Positions 10,634 through 34,725 of a stretch of DNA of 64,000 bases are shown one piece after another. The position numbers and the translations under genes were made by a program. The notes under the pieces are model-generated. The model searched no databases. It worked only from the letters and a program-made list of their open reading frames with translations, and was not told the origin of the DNA. The stretch is taken from NCBI GenBank assembly GCA_934045075.1, contig OW203740.1, positions 18,179,878 to 18,243,877 of the forward strand. The letters run 5' to 3'. Numbering within the stretch: position 1 is the stretch's first letter; each line of letters opens with the position of its first letter. Origin of the DNA: Yponomeuta sedellus. Lineage: Eukaryota > Arthropoda > Insecta > Lepidoptera > Yponomeutidae.

Positions 10634-11275
10634 TTAATTTTCTATCCTAGAGAGTCCATAGGTATCAAAGACCTGCCTTACATCTTTGAAAACCTCCTCT
10701 GGTATAACTTCACCATTAACTCTCCGCACCAGGCCCATTTTCTCATAGTGCTCAATGATAGGAATAGTGTCGCTAAGGTATGTATTGAATCTCTTCTTGA
10801 GGCTCTCTATATTGTCGTCGGCGCGGCCGCTGCCCGCAGCACCGCGTCCCAAACATCGCTCCGTGCACAGGTCGCGGTTGCACTCAAAGAACAGCATAAA
10901 AAGTAGTTTAGCCTTGTCACTCATGACGCGCTCCCACCCGTCTAAGTTGTCCTTATTCCGGGGAAACCCATCGATAAGGAAACGTGATTTGCCAGAGGCC
11001 TGCATAGCCTTGTGGAGCAGTAAGCACGTTACCTCTACCGGGACGATCTCACCGTTCCGGATCTTCTCCTCGATCATCTCCCCGTACTCTGAGCCGGGCC
11101 GCTGGCGTTCCTCGCGGAGCAAGTCACCTGCTGACAGGTGCACGAAGCCGAATTCCTTGGAAATGAGCGAGCACTGCGTCCCTTTACCGGCTCCTGGCGC
11201 GCCCAGCACGAAGATCACCTCTGGCACCATTTTGTTAAGGTAAGTCGCGAGCGGCCGCAGTACGCGATAGGACAT
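10634..11275 (-). CDS. CMPK1: UMP-CMP kinase, single exon
   Basis: A 213-residue nucleoside monophosphate kinase. It transfers phosphate from ATP to UMP, CMP and dCMP in pyrimidine nucleotide supply, normally in the cytosol. The P-loop GAPGAGKGT is at residues 25-33, an NMP-binding segment around 49-80 includes SAGDLLR, FLIDGFPR is at 99-106, and the LID region around 139-155 has GSGRADDN, the RxDDN pattern typical of UMP-CMP kinases rather than adenylate kinases. A second Met at residue 16 lies closer to the usual family start, so the first 15 residues may be untranslated or a short leader. The gene is intronless and GC-rich against AT-rich flanks dominated by transposons. It could be the normal gene or a retrocopy that has stayed open. 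No disruption is visible. Confidence 0.88.
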   Translation of the reverse strand: MSYRVLRPLATYLNKMVPEVIFVLGAPGAGKGTQCSLISKEFGFVHLSAGDLLREERQRPGSEYGEMIEEKIRNGEIVPVEVTCLLLHKAMQASGKSRFLIDGFPRNKDNLDGWERVMSDKAKLLFMLFFECNRDLCTERCLGRGAAGSGRADDNIESLKKRFNTYLSDTIPIIEHYEKMGLVRRVNGEVIPEEVFKDVRQVFDTYGLSRIEN

Positions 11276-11810
11276 GAAACGGTGAGCGACCAGTTAACTA
11301 TGCGCGGATATGTTGCATCCAAAAACATGCGCAACGCAAAAGACACGCAGAGACCTTGGAAAATGTCACAAATTAGTAGCAGTGTTGCCACAGTAGTCAC
11401 TGAAGATTTAGAACGCTGGGATGTCTCAAAAGCAACGAAATCGGCTCATCGAAAAATTAGTCATTAAGAACCATTTATCACTGTGCGAGTGCAACCTTCA
11501 CAATACCCGACCGCCCTTTTGTATGTATGTATTTATTAATATAAAAGAACACATAACATGTTATAAATAAAGCCCCACAAATTCCGTTTTTGTAATTTAA
11601 GTGATGCTCTACTGTTGCGTTAGAAAAAGGCAGCAATTGAATAATTTTAATTATATTTTCATATCTTGGCTCTCAGGCAACGTTTTTAAATTCAAATACC
11701 TGTTTCCCATAATTTAACGGCTCAGCAGCAGAAAAGAGGCTGATGTCATCGTTATGAAGCATAGTATTTTCTAAGGTTAACACGAGCAGTAGACATAATT
11801 AAAACTGTTT
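11276..11810. other. upstream flank of the kinase gene
   Basis: Should hold the 5' UTR and promoter of the minus-strand kinase near 11276-11450. Beyond that it is AT-rich with no recognised feature. Confidence 0.35.
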
Positions 11811-12027
11811 TTATACGGATTTATGCTCCTTTATTCCATTTTTTACAATTTTCCAACGTTTCGGCACTTTTTCCACTTTTTCAGGTGCCGTGGTCCCGGA
11901 TGACTGAGGTGACAGGTGTCTTCACAAATTAAACAGGGGTGTCTTTTAGAAATCATTAACGGTTAGTTTACTACCGTCTCTATCTACGTTTACTACCGTC
12001 GGCATAAATTACCAAAGTTAATTATGA
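11811..12027. repeat. outer flank of the Penelope-like element
   Basis: Contains CAACGTTTCGGCAC and GGTGCCGTGGTCCCGG, sequences of the kind found at ends of Penelope-like elements in insects. It lies just outside the left inverted arm and may be part of the element's 5' end. Confidence 0.35.
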
Positions 12028-12308
12028 AGTTACGTTCCAAAATAGACAAACCAATTATTTTTTATAAAGTCAACAATAGTATTGATTATTAGTAATTGAA
12101 AAAAAGAGTGCCATCTCCACAAACTTGACATTGGCAGAATCCTAGAGGGTGCCATAAACAAGAATTGAATTGAAGTTAAAATTAAATTTATAAACTAATT
12201 ACTTTACATGAACTTAAAGATACTGATTATTAATTGAAATTAAATTTATTTTTATTATTTATTCTACAGTAACACTCCTAGCAAGGGGGTCTCATGCACT
12301 TAAGCACT
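12028..12308 (+). repeat. left inverted arm of the Penelope-like element
   Basis: Reverse complement of 13191-13459 apart from a ~60-bp extra piece here (about 12103-12165) and a ~55-bp extra piece in the right arm. The two arms meet the reverse-transcriptase fragment directly, ending in the mirrored sequence TGCACTTAAGCAC. Confidence 0.75.
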
Positions 12309-13190
12309 ACATTTGACTAGTGAAGAAACAATGGTGAGTTTCGATGTTAAATCCTTGTTTACTTGTCTTCCAATACAGGATTGCATTAAGATTGTTAAGA
12401 GAAGGCTCAATGAACATGATTTGCCTGTGGAATATGCAGAGCTGTTAGATCACTGCCTAACAACTGGCTACTTGGTATGGAATGGTGAGTTTTACATGCA
12501 GGTAGACGGGATAGCTATGGGTTCCCCTGTTTCTCCCGTTGTAGCCGATATTTTCATGGAAGACTTCGAGGAGCGAACCCTGCGAACTGCTCCCGTCCCA
12601 CCAAGGTTCTATAAGCGATATGTCGATGACACTTTTGCTATATTACCTACTAGTGGAATAACGGCTTTCTTAGACCACCTTAACTCTATAAACAACAAGA
12701 TCCAGTTTACAATGGAGTTAGAAGCAGATTGTTCTTAAGCTTTCTTAGATGTTTTAGTCATCAGGAATCCAAATGGAACCTTAGGACATACAGTTTATAG
12801 GAAAAAGACCCATACTGTTAAGTACCTTAACGGTGAGTCTCACCATCACCCGTGTCAGTTGTCTACCGTTGGGAAATCTCTGTTACAGAGGGCACACCGA
12901 ATCTGCGACAAGGACCATCTACCTGCGGAACTCTAGCATGTCAAACGAGTACTTCGTGCAAACAAGCTGCAAGTTCGCCGTGTCCGTCGCGGAGGACGGG
13001 TCAAACCGGACACAGTCGAGCGAGTTCCAGCTTACCTGCCTTTCGTGAGAGGAGTGACTGACAAAATTGGGACTATTTTGAATCGCGCCTCAATCAGAAC
13101 CATCTACCAGCCGCCAAGAAAGATACACCAATTCATGCGAAGTGTCAAGCACAGGATTCCCTTACAAGAGGCTAGAGGAGTATGGGAACC
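12309..13190 (+). pseudogene. Penelope-like element reverse transcriptase, partial
   Basis: 12313-12738 is open and encodes [14 protein letters not shown], then [18 protein letters not shown], then the catalytic YVDDTFAI, the signature of Penelope-like reverse transcriptases (related to telomerase). The frame continues past an in-frame stop at 12736-12738 with AFLDVLV, and the C-terminal region near 13050-13180 shows DKIGTIL and YQPPRKIHQFMRSVK, which normally connects to the GIY-YIG endonuclease. The N-terminal part and the whole endonuclease are absent, and two stops interrupt the rest, so it is a dead fragment. Confidence 0.85.
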
Positions 13191-13459
13191 AGTGCTTAAG
13201 TGCATGAGACCCTCTTGCTAGAAGTGTGACTGTAGAATAAATAATAAAAATGAATTTCGTTATCGTTATCAACCCTTGTATGTCCCCACTGCTGGGGCAC
13301 GGTGAAAATGAATTTAATTTCAGTTAATAATCAGTATCTTTAAGTTATTATAAAGTAAAAGTTTATTAATTTTAACTTCAATTACTAATAGGTAATCAAT
13401 ATTTTGACTTTATATAAAAAATAATTGGTTTGTCTATTTTGGAACGTAACTTAATAATC
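13191..13459 (-). repeat. right inverted arm of the Penelope-like element
   Basis: Mirror of 12028-12308. It contains a 55-bp insertion (about 13257-13313) of a dispersed LINE-end family also present at 21645-22000 and 30640-31013. Confidence 0.75.
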
Positions 13460-14168
13460 AAAAGTACTGTGCCCTAGTCGAAACTTAATTATCGAGAGCG
13501 GCACCTCTGTTACCCGTAGTTTTGCACCAATTGACGTACTTTTTACCCCTTCTCCCGATACCTATGCTACTTTATATGCTCTGTGGGACGGACCATGATT
13601 AAGCTCTGCGAATCGGAGCGAAACCTGGTCGGACTTTTCCGATATAACAACACCCATAAGTAAATCCGGACTAAAAGTCTACAATGTGTTGTGCTTACGA
13701 AAGTTTTAGTTCAAAAACAGAAATTTTGATACTATTTTTATTTTTAATGCACTAACCCGTGCTTATCAGAAAGTTCTGCTAAAGATCTCAATAATACAGA
13801 TTAAATAAGGCGAAACTCGAATAGTTTCCTACTATCCGTTGTGAAGATCTAGTGTCTGAAGGGTCTGATGATGGCACTAGAATTTGGGTACTTTGCTGTG
13901 CCATCTAAGAACTAGTCACCAAGTTTCAATAAAGATCTCATAAATACTAATCGAATAAGAATAATCTCTTAATAATTCATGAAATAAGTCCATCACAAAA
14001 AAGTTATTTTCTAGAGATAAACTTATTTCGTTCTTTCGTCAAAAAAGAATGAAATATATTGAATATCGTCCCGAGGCTCGTGAGTAAAAATGGATTTAAC
14101 GGAAATGCGATCTATTTTAGCGACCGAAAACACCAATAAACGTATTTACCCTCATAAATACCCGTCGT
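13460..14168. other. interval without recognised genes
   Basis: AT-rich. 13735-13760 holds a fragment ending in GCACTAACCCGTGC, the end sequence of the tRNA-like repeat family found at 27474, 28187 and 41578. Nothing else recognised. Confidence 0.4.
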
Positions 14169-14169
14169 G

Positions 14170-14685
14170 TAGATCCAATGGGAATATTCGTGACCGTCAG
14201 GTCCGCTGGACAAAATGAGATATAGAAATCAAATCATGCGTATTATTTACTACCCATTTGCTACTATTTACTACCTATCATAAAGTATTTGTTACCTTTA
14301 CGGTATCGAATTTATCAAAAGAATAAAGTGGCCAGCCATTCTGACGTCTGGTTGGCTGGCTACTTGGATTTTCATGTCATGTTAGTTAAGTGTTAACGAT
14401 GTCATTGATATCAGTATTTACTACCTTTTTTCTACCTAGAGAAAATATTTTTTTTACGATGATAAAAAGCTCGCATAAACCTTATTTAGATAACAACATT
14501 AAAACGCCTGTACTCTTGATTCTCCACTTTATTCTTTTTATAAATTCGATACCGTAAAGGTAGCAAATACTCTAAGATAGGTAGTAAATAGTAGCAAATG
14601 GGTAGTAAATAATACGCATGGTTTGATTTCTATATCTCATTTTGTCCAGCGGACCTGACGGTCACGAATATTCCCGCGAATCTAC
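14170..14685. mobile_element. fold-back element with ~162-bp inverted arms
   Basis: 14170-14331 and 14523-14685 are inverted copies with few mismatches. Shared stretches include CGGTATCGAATTTAT and GTCCAGCGGACCTGACGG. The ~190-bp centre is AT-rich without an open frame. A non-autonomous fold-back or long-TIR MITE. Confidence 0.7.
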
Positions 14686-14987
14686 CCATTTCTGGTAAAT
14701 ACCCGGGTAGAATTACAACTCTAATCACCTTCGAAAAACTAGAGGAGTACCCCGGGGACGGTAAGTAGAGTAGCAAGAGAGCACAATTTTCTCTCAATCT
14801 AGTACATGCCCTGTCCTCCTAGTCTGTCTTATTTCAAATTTGTTTCTGGGAAGTCAATAAGACATCAAGAATCTTCAGTTAATTCTAGGAGAAATTCTCC
14901 CAGGTTTATAAGACTAAACTAAAATTGAAACTGCCGAGGATGGAAAACAGCATAACTACCTATATTCGCCGCTGGGTTTATCAATCA

Positions 14988-15295
14988 GAGTGCTTAGTGC
15001 GAGTTTGACAGATCCAATCGAATAACTTTACTACCGCGTTAATCGAGCATTGTGTAAGCGAGTTTGAGTAAGTTAACCGTTCGAACTGGCAAAACGCTGT
15101 CACAGTACGACTCGCAATCGCGTTTATTCGTGTTTTGGCTGGTAAACGTGTTCACTTCTCAACGTAAACCATTAAAACTCCCATTCAGCAATTTTAATTT
15201 CCATACTTGTCAATAGGTGGCGCTTCCTCGATGCCATAGAAATATGAGTTTACGTTAACGCGATCGAGTAGTTAAAAAACTCGCACTAAGCACTC
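14988..15295 (+). mobile_element. MITE, copy 1 of a head-to-head pair
   Basis: Bounded by GAGTGCTTAGTGCGAGTTT and its inverse. The interior carries an AATTTCCATACTTGTC-like block and a GGTGGCGC block. Its near-identical partner lies 12 bp away in the opposite orientation. Confidence 0.7.
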
Positions 15296-15307
15296 AGAGA
15301 GAGTTCC

Positions 15308-15554
15308 GAGTGCTTAGTGCGAGTTTTTTAACTACTCGATCGCGTTAACGTAAACTCGAATTTCTATGGCATCGATGAAGCGCCACCTAGCGACAAGTAT
15401 GGAAATTAAAATTGCACGAATAAACGCGAGTGCGAGTTGTACTGTGACAGCGTTTTGCCAGTTCGAACGGTTAACTTACTCATACTACTCAATGCTCGAT
15501 TAACGCGGTAGTAAAGTTACTCGATTGGATCTGTCAAACTCGCACTAAGCACTC
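15308..15554 (-). mobile_element. MITE, copy 2 (inverted)
   Basis: Same ends as copy 1 and the same interior in reverse order, shorter by about 60 bp through an internal deletion. Together with copy 1 it makes a palindrome of more than 500 bp. Confidence 0.7.
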
Positions 15555-15579
15555 AGACCAACGATACAGTCGTCGTACG

Positions 15580-15664
15580 TCGTCAGGCTATACTAGTCCA
15601 CTGCTGGATATAGCCCTCTAAACGTGGGGCAACGTTGCGCTCTTTAGGGGAGGGCTATATCCAG
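15580..15664 (-). repeat. LINE 3'-end fragment
   Basis: Contains TAGTCCACTGCTGGATATAG and a mirrored AGGGGAGGGCTATATCC. Belongs to the family whose fullest copies here are at 61282-61545 and 58741-58895. Confidence 0.6.
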
Positions 15665-15904
15665 AGTTCAGTCAGTACCTATTAAAAAATATGCACCTGC
15701 TTCCGTTCATATTATATACGAAGCAAGTGTTCTTATTAAGAGTAAGAAAAAACATGGAAATAAACCCAATCCTCTATATTCGTATAAAATGATTTCACAT
15801 AATGCTAAACTAAACAAAATTATACTGGATACCTGTACCTGAAACAGAAAACATAAAATTCGGATAAAATGGTCCAAAACAGTTATTTCTCGTAAGTTAA
15901 TACA

Positions 15905-15977
15905 AGGAAATCAGTAGTAATTATATTTTTACCTCAAAATAATTCAGAACAGGTCTGTGATAATTTCATCATAATAT
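15905..15977 (-). ncRNA. box C/D snoRNA, U25-like (copy 1)
   Basis: Minus strand: C box ATGATGA (15966-15972), D' box CTGA (15944-15947) and D box CTGA (15911-15914). The guide before D' reads ATCACAGACCTGTT, complementary to the conserved 18S rRNA segment AACAGGTCTGTGAT. The same guide (TTCACAGACCTGT before CTGA) occurs in vertebrate U25 (SNORD25). The RNA would guide 2'-O-methylation of 18S rRNA in the nucleolus. It lies in a presumed intron of the snoRNA host gene. Identification is by motif and rRNA complementarity. Confidence 0.75.
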
Positions 15978-16022
15978 GCAAGATTGGAAGGAAAATAAAT
16001 ATTTTTAATAAATTTTTCTGAC

Positions 16023-16078
16023 CTTTTCCGATATTCCCAAAACTTCCGTGATCATGTCAGATACGAAGTACGGGCAAT
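16023..16078 (-). ncRNA. predicted exon of snoRNA host gene (h5)
   Basis: Preceded by TTTGCAG and followed by GTCAGA on the minus strand. It lies between two box C/D snoRNAs, the one-snoRNA-per-intron layout. The donor is weaker than in the other exons, so this exon is the least certain. Confidence 0.4.
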
Positions 16079-16148
16079 CTGCAAATAAAATATATAGTCG
16101 GACTTAGATGTCAACAATCTTTTCAGGATATTTGGGTAAAATGTTTAT

Positions 16149-16214
16149 TGTCAGTCCTGTTGAGCTTGTTTGACCATCACTATGGCATCAGGGGAAGATT
16201 TCACATCATGTTAT
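16149..16214 (-). ncRNA. box C/D snoRNA, 28S guide (copy 1)
   Basis: Minus strand: C box ATGATGT (one off consensus), D' CTGA (16188-16191), C' GTGATGG and D CTGA (16151-16154). The guide before D, AAGCTCAACAGG, is complementary to the conserved 28S rRNA segment CCTGTTGAGCTT. Paralogue at 17083-17151. Confidence 0.7.
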
Positions 16215-16322
16215 GGGTGCCATAAGAAAAAGAATTTAACTGAATTGAAGGAAAAATACACTATACTTTAAAGGTGGTGACAATTGGGCCTGAGGTACAG
16301 TTAAATTAGATTAGAAAATTCT

Positions 16323-16395
16323 TTATTGCACAATAAGCATATTTGTACAAAGGCGATCTTAATACTAATGAGTATTTTCTTCCAGCTAACCTTGG
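16323..16395 (-). repeat. LINE 3' tail fragment
   Basis: Minus-strand sequence ends in GTGCAATAAAG with AAGGCGATC-like upstream motifs, a tail shared with 40438-40749, 49305-49385 and 60005-60120. Confidence 0.5.
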
Positions 16396-16399
16396 GTTA

Positions 16400-16642
16400 A
16401 TAATAAATATTCATGGACATTTTACACAGATCTCGTTAGCCATATACTAAGTACAACTAAATGACTTGTGTTATATGTGCTAACTCGACGATAGATTTAA
16501 TACAATGAATACATAGATAACATCCAAGACCCCGAGACAAACAAGAAAAGTTAGTTTCTTAGTTTGACCCAGCCGGGGATCGAACCAGAGACCATCGGTT
16601 TTACAGTTAGCGTGCCAAACCGCTGCGCCACCGAGGCCGTCA
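16400..16642 (-). mobile_element. tRNA-derived SINE (family with GTGGCGCAGCGG head)
   Basis: Minus strand begins GCCTCGGTGGCGCAGCGG and carries a B-box-like GGTTCGATCCCCGGC. A body then continues to about 16400. Same family at 53308-53545 (+) and 57324-57560 (-). It lies in an intron of the predicted snoRNA host gene. Confidence 0.7.
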
Positions 16643-16770
16643 GTGCCATGTTAATATATTATACTCCTAACATTTATGGACTTAGTTTTTTAAATACCGT
16701 ATGGCTAGCGATTTAGCCTTGCTCGGAGGTGAAATGTATGAAGAATGGACTTCAAAACTTACTTAAAATA

Positions 16771-16797
16771 TCTCAGGTCTAACTAAGACCTGAGATT
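16771..16797. repeat. perfect 11-bp hairpin
   Basis: ATCTCAGGTCT, a 5-base loop, then its exact complement. Function unknown. It lies in the long intron of the snoRNA host gene. Confidence 0.6.
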
Positions 16798-16957
16798 TCC
16801 GCACTTAGGCCTCATGATTAGGCCATTCTTAAGACATTCCCAGTGTAGAATTTTGTTATTAAACTTTACTTTGTCATGTTAAGTTTTAAAGACAGAATAT
16901 AATTAAAGTAGCAAATTACTTAAAAAGATTGTTTTAATAGATGACAAGAAAGCTTAC

Positions 16958-17012
16958 CATTCAAAGCCAGCTCAGCTCCCGCTGCCTTTTGACCTTTGCC
17001 ACTCCTTTGTAG
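16958..17012 (-). ncRNA. predicted exon of snoRNA host gene (h4)
   Basis: Minus strand: acceptor CTTTACAG, donor GTAAGC. 55 nt. Follows the intron with the second 28S-guide snoRNA. Confidence 0.55.
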
Positions 17013-17082
17013 CTGTAAAGTAAATTATAAACACTTATTAAAATAAAGCAGGTACATGGTGTATCAAATGTGGATTATTGTT

Positions 17083-17151
17083 AATCGTCAGTCCTGTTGA
17101 GCTTATAAAACCGTCATTATGGCATCAGGGGAAATTTTATCATCATTAGAA
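17083..17151 (-). ncRNA. box C/D snoRNA, 28S guide (copy 2)
   Basis: C box ATGATGA (17140-17146), D' CTGA (17125-17128), C' ATGACGG and D CTGA (17088-17091). The guide AAGCTCAACAGG before D pairs with 28S CCTGTTGAGCTT. By the D+5 rule the target is the G in that CCTG. Lies in the intron between exons h3 and h4. Confidence 0.75.
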
Positions 17152-17435
17152 ATTAATTTACTGCTAAATCTTATTGAAAAAAAAAGCCTTCACCAAAACA
17201 CTTTTAATTTGTAGTCATCTTTCTCTTCCTTGCAACGGCTCTTTATAGGATTATAGTGAGCGTTCTAATAATGCTATTAGTGTTATTTATAAATATATTC
17301 TGAAATACAGTTTCAATAGATTTGTGTGCAGGGAAAAACTTGGTACTGCACTTAGGATGAGGATTTAATTTGAAGCACATAGTTCTGATTAAAAGTTGAA
17401 TTGTATGTTAGTAATATAAAAATGTATACACTTAC

Positions 17436-17488
17436 CTAAAGCCTTTGTGTTAACTTCTTTTTTGTGCATACCAGAGAGGATCACAATT
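17436..17488 (-). ncRNA. predicted exon of snoRNA host gene (h3)
   Basis: Acceptor CTTTCAG, donor GTAAG on the minus strand. 53 nt. Spliced to h2 and h4 it keeps a short open frame (see h1). Confidence 0.6.
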
Positions 17489-17555
17489 CTGAAAGAAAGT
17501 ACATTTCCATTAGACAATTTAATTGGAAGGCAAGTCAGGTGAAATTTATTTGAAA

Positions 17556-17624
17556 TAAATCAGAAAAGTAAAGTGGTTCCTCAATAAAAATTCAGAACAG
17601 GTCTGTGAAGGATCATCATTTTAA
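17556..17624 (-). ncRNA. box C/D snoRNA, U25-like (copy 2)
   Basis: C box ATGATGA (17613-17619), D' CTGA (17592-17595) and D CTGA (17560-17563). An AT-rich terminal stem pairs six of seven positions. The guide TTCACAGACCTGTT matches 18S rRNA AACAGGTCTGTGA, as in copy 1 and vertebrate U25. In the intron between h2 and h3. Confidence 0.8.
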
Positions 17625-17660
17625 TTTTGTAATATAAGAGGTTTATCAAAAATTAATTAC

Positions 17661-17691
17661 CTTTCAATCAGTGCCACGATATTCCGCGTCT
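17661..17691 (-). ncRNA. predicted exon of snoRNA host gene (h2)
   Basis: 31 nt with acceptor CATTTCAG and donor GTAATT on the minus strand. The intron from h1 is only about 74 nt and holds no snoRNA. Confidence 0.5.
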
Positions 17692-17765
17692 CTGAAATGG
17701 AAGGTCAATTTAGAAATAAGATCTTGGTGTAAATTATACTAAATGAATTGAATATTTTAACTTAC

Positions 17766-17800
17766 CTAGATTGAGCATCATGCCTAACAATGCCTATCCT
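17766..17800 (-). ncRNA. predicted exon of snoRNA host gene (h1)
   Basis: Acceptor TTTGAGTAG and donor GTAAG on the minus strand. Splicing h1-h2-h3-h4 gives an open frame of about 46 codons starting at an ATG in h1 (residues MMLNLETRN...) and ending at TGA in h4. Host genes of snoRNAs often have such short, poorly conserved frames, but a real micropeptide cannot be excluded. The first exon and promoter were not located. They should lie between here and the eEF2 3' end. Confidence 0.5.
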
Positions 17801-18034
17801 CTACTCAAATAACAAACATTAGTTACAATAGAAAATTATAATTTAAAAAATTAATTACATTACAAGAAAGTCCACATGATACCAATCTATTATTGATATT
17901 ATTAAAGTCTCAGAAAGAAATGATATAATATTCATGTGATACTACACCAATAATAAACTTGTACTAGTATCACAATTTGTATTTACTTATTATGGATATA
18001 ATAATTATTAACAATGCATATCGGCCAGCAATAT

Positions 18035-18040
18035 TTTATT
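18035..18040 (-). terminator. candidate polyadenylation signal of eEF2
   Basis: AATAAA on the minus strand about 170 bp after the eEF2 stop codon, the first clear hexamer downstream. Confidence 0.45.
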
Positions 18041-18210
18041 ATAGACAGTTGTTACTCAGCACTTGCGGCTCTTACAATATTGTAACTTATAACATTCTGC
18101 GTTTTATAATAAAAATTAAATTAATAAAAAACAAGATGTGAGGAGTCGTCAAGGCATGGGATCGTCTCGTTACATATTATATTACAGCAGTATCGCATTA
18201 GCTAGCCAGT

Positions 18211-33413
<15,203 letters not shown>

Positions 33414-33560
33414 GTTGGATGGTTTTAGATTTCCGCTTCAATAAAACAAACAACGATACGCCAGCACACGCTCTTGACCGGATGCGCCGATCAAACGTCA
33501 TTCGAATCGACGACCACAGAGAATCCAGGGCTGCCAGTTAACAGGAACAACAACTTCCGG
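33414..33560 (-). promoter_or_regulatory. eEF2 5' UTR and core promoter region
   Basis: Sequence upstream of the start codon. A pyrimidine stretch (GGATTCTCTG on the minus strand, near 33520) could be a TCT-type initiator, as used by translation genes. No TATA box seen. Start site not fixed. Confidence 0.35.
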
Positions 33561-34607
33561 AAGTTTGTTTTCATTGCACGAATGATTTTCTACGGTACGG
33601 TTGGCAGAACTGAATTGAAAAAACTTTGGCTTTCCGTCGCTAGATGGCAGAGTCAATTTAGTTTTAGGTCCGAATGCTACTTGATAAGAGATAGCGCTAG
33701 TAGTTTTGAAAATTCATATATTTGTGCAGTTAGCCCTTTGACCTTGAATAGGGGCCGGCCATAGATTTCTGTGGGTGGATAGTTGTTTGATTTGGTTCGC
33801 AATAGAGGTAGTAGGCACACTGTAATTAAAAATAATCCTACTCTGTCAATTCTTTTAAACTTTCTTTCGCTAGCAGATTACATAGGTACCTAATAAAAAT
33901 ATATAGGTAGTATCACAGTTCTTACCTATTAGAGTAAATAAAAACAAAATTTAATTAATTTGTTTCCCTAACATAACAATGATAATGACCTTTAGAAGGG
34001 CTTCGAAAAGGAAATTGATCATTGCGATTTGTGAAGGGCACGTGGACTAGGGTAGGCAGCAAGGGGTGACTTTTAGGGGCAGGCACTACACGGGTAGGTA
34101 CTTGCAACGGTTCAAAGTGGAGGCCTGAGCAGAGCAGAGATACATACACATAGGCTACAGACTAGGGTTTGTCACTCTCCAGAACTAAGAATACAACATA
34201 GAAATAACTTGTAGTTTATAATCTAAGTAAGAATTTAGGTTAATTCAAAGGTCCCCTCACTAGAAATAAAAATATGGTCCTAGCAATGACGTGGAACGCA
34301 TTTAAAAAGTACCTAGGTATCTAAGTATAATTTAACCAAATTTCATCCAAACTCGTGAAGCGTGATTTCGTGATATAAGAATTATGGCACCCAGCGACTA
34401 GGCAAAGTCAATCAAGTAACGTTCTGTCACGCTCTTTTCTGGGAAATTCAATGAGATTGCACTAGAGTTAACTATTTACTTACTTAGCGAAATTCTCAAC
34501 TCAGAAACTGGCCCATAGACTCACACCTATATCCAACAGGTAGGCAGAGACAAAGGTTTGCTATATTAGGTATGTATAAAAACACGATTTTTTATAGCAC
34601 TCTTGCT
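33561..34607. other. intergenic, nothing recognised
   Basis: Apart from possible eEF2 promoter sequence at its left end I see no exon, RNA or transposon end here. Confidence 0.45.
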
Positions 34608-34725
34608 TCTTCTTCAGGCTATATTAGTCCACTGCTGGACATAGCCCTCCCCTAATGTGCGAAAGGTTGTGCCATCATTGGGGAGTAGTGCCTATAATCC
34701 CTACGCTGGGCATGGGGATTGGGCA
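34608..34725 (-). repeat. LINE 3'-end fragment
   Basis: TTCTTCAGGCTATATTAGTC, CACTGCTGGACATAGCCCTC and ACGCTGGGCATGGGGATTGG. Opposite orientation to 61282-61545. Confidence 0.75.

Noticed and set aside
10481..10906. 141-codon plus-strand open frame
   Set aside because: Antisense shadow of the UMP-CMP kinase with no domain of its own.
10755..11243. 162-codon plus-strand open frame
   Set aside because: Antisense to the P-loop half of the kinase. Composition mirrors the kinase codons.
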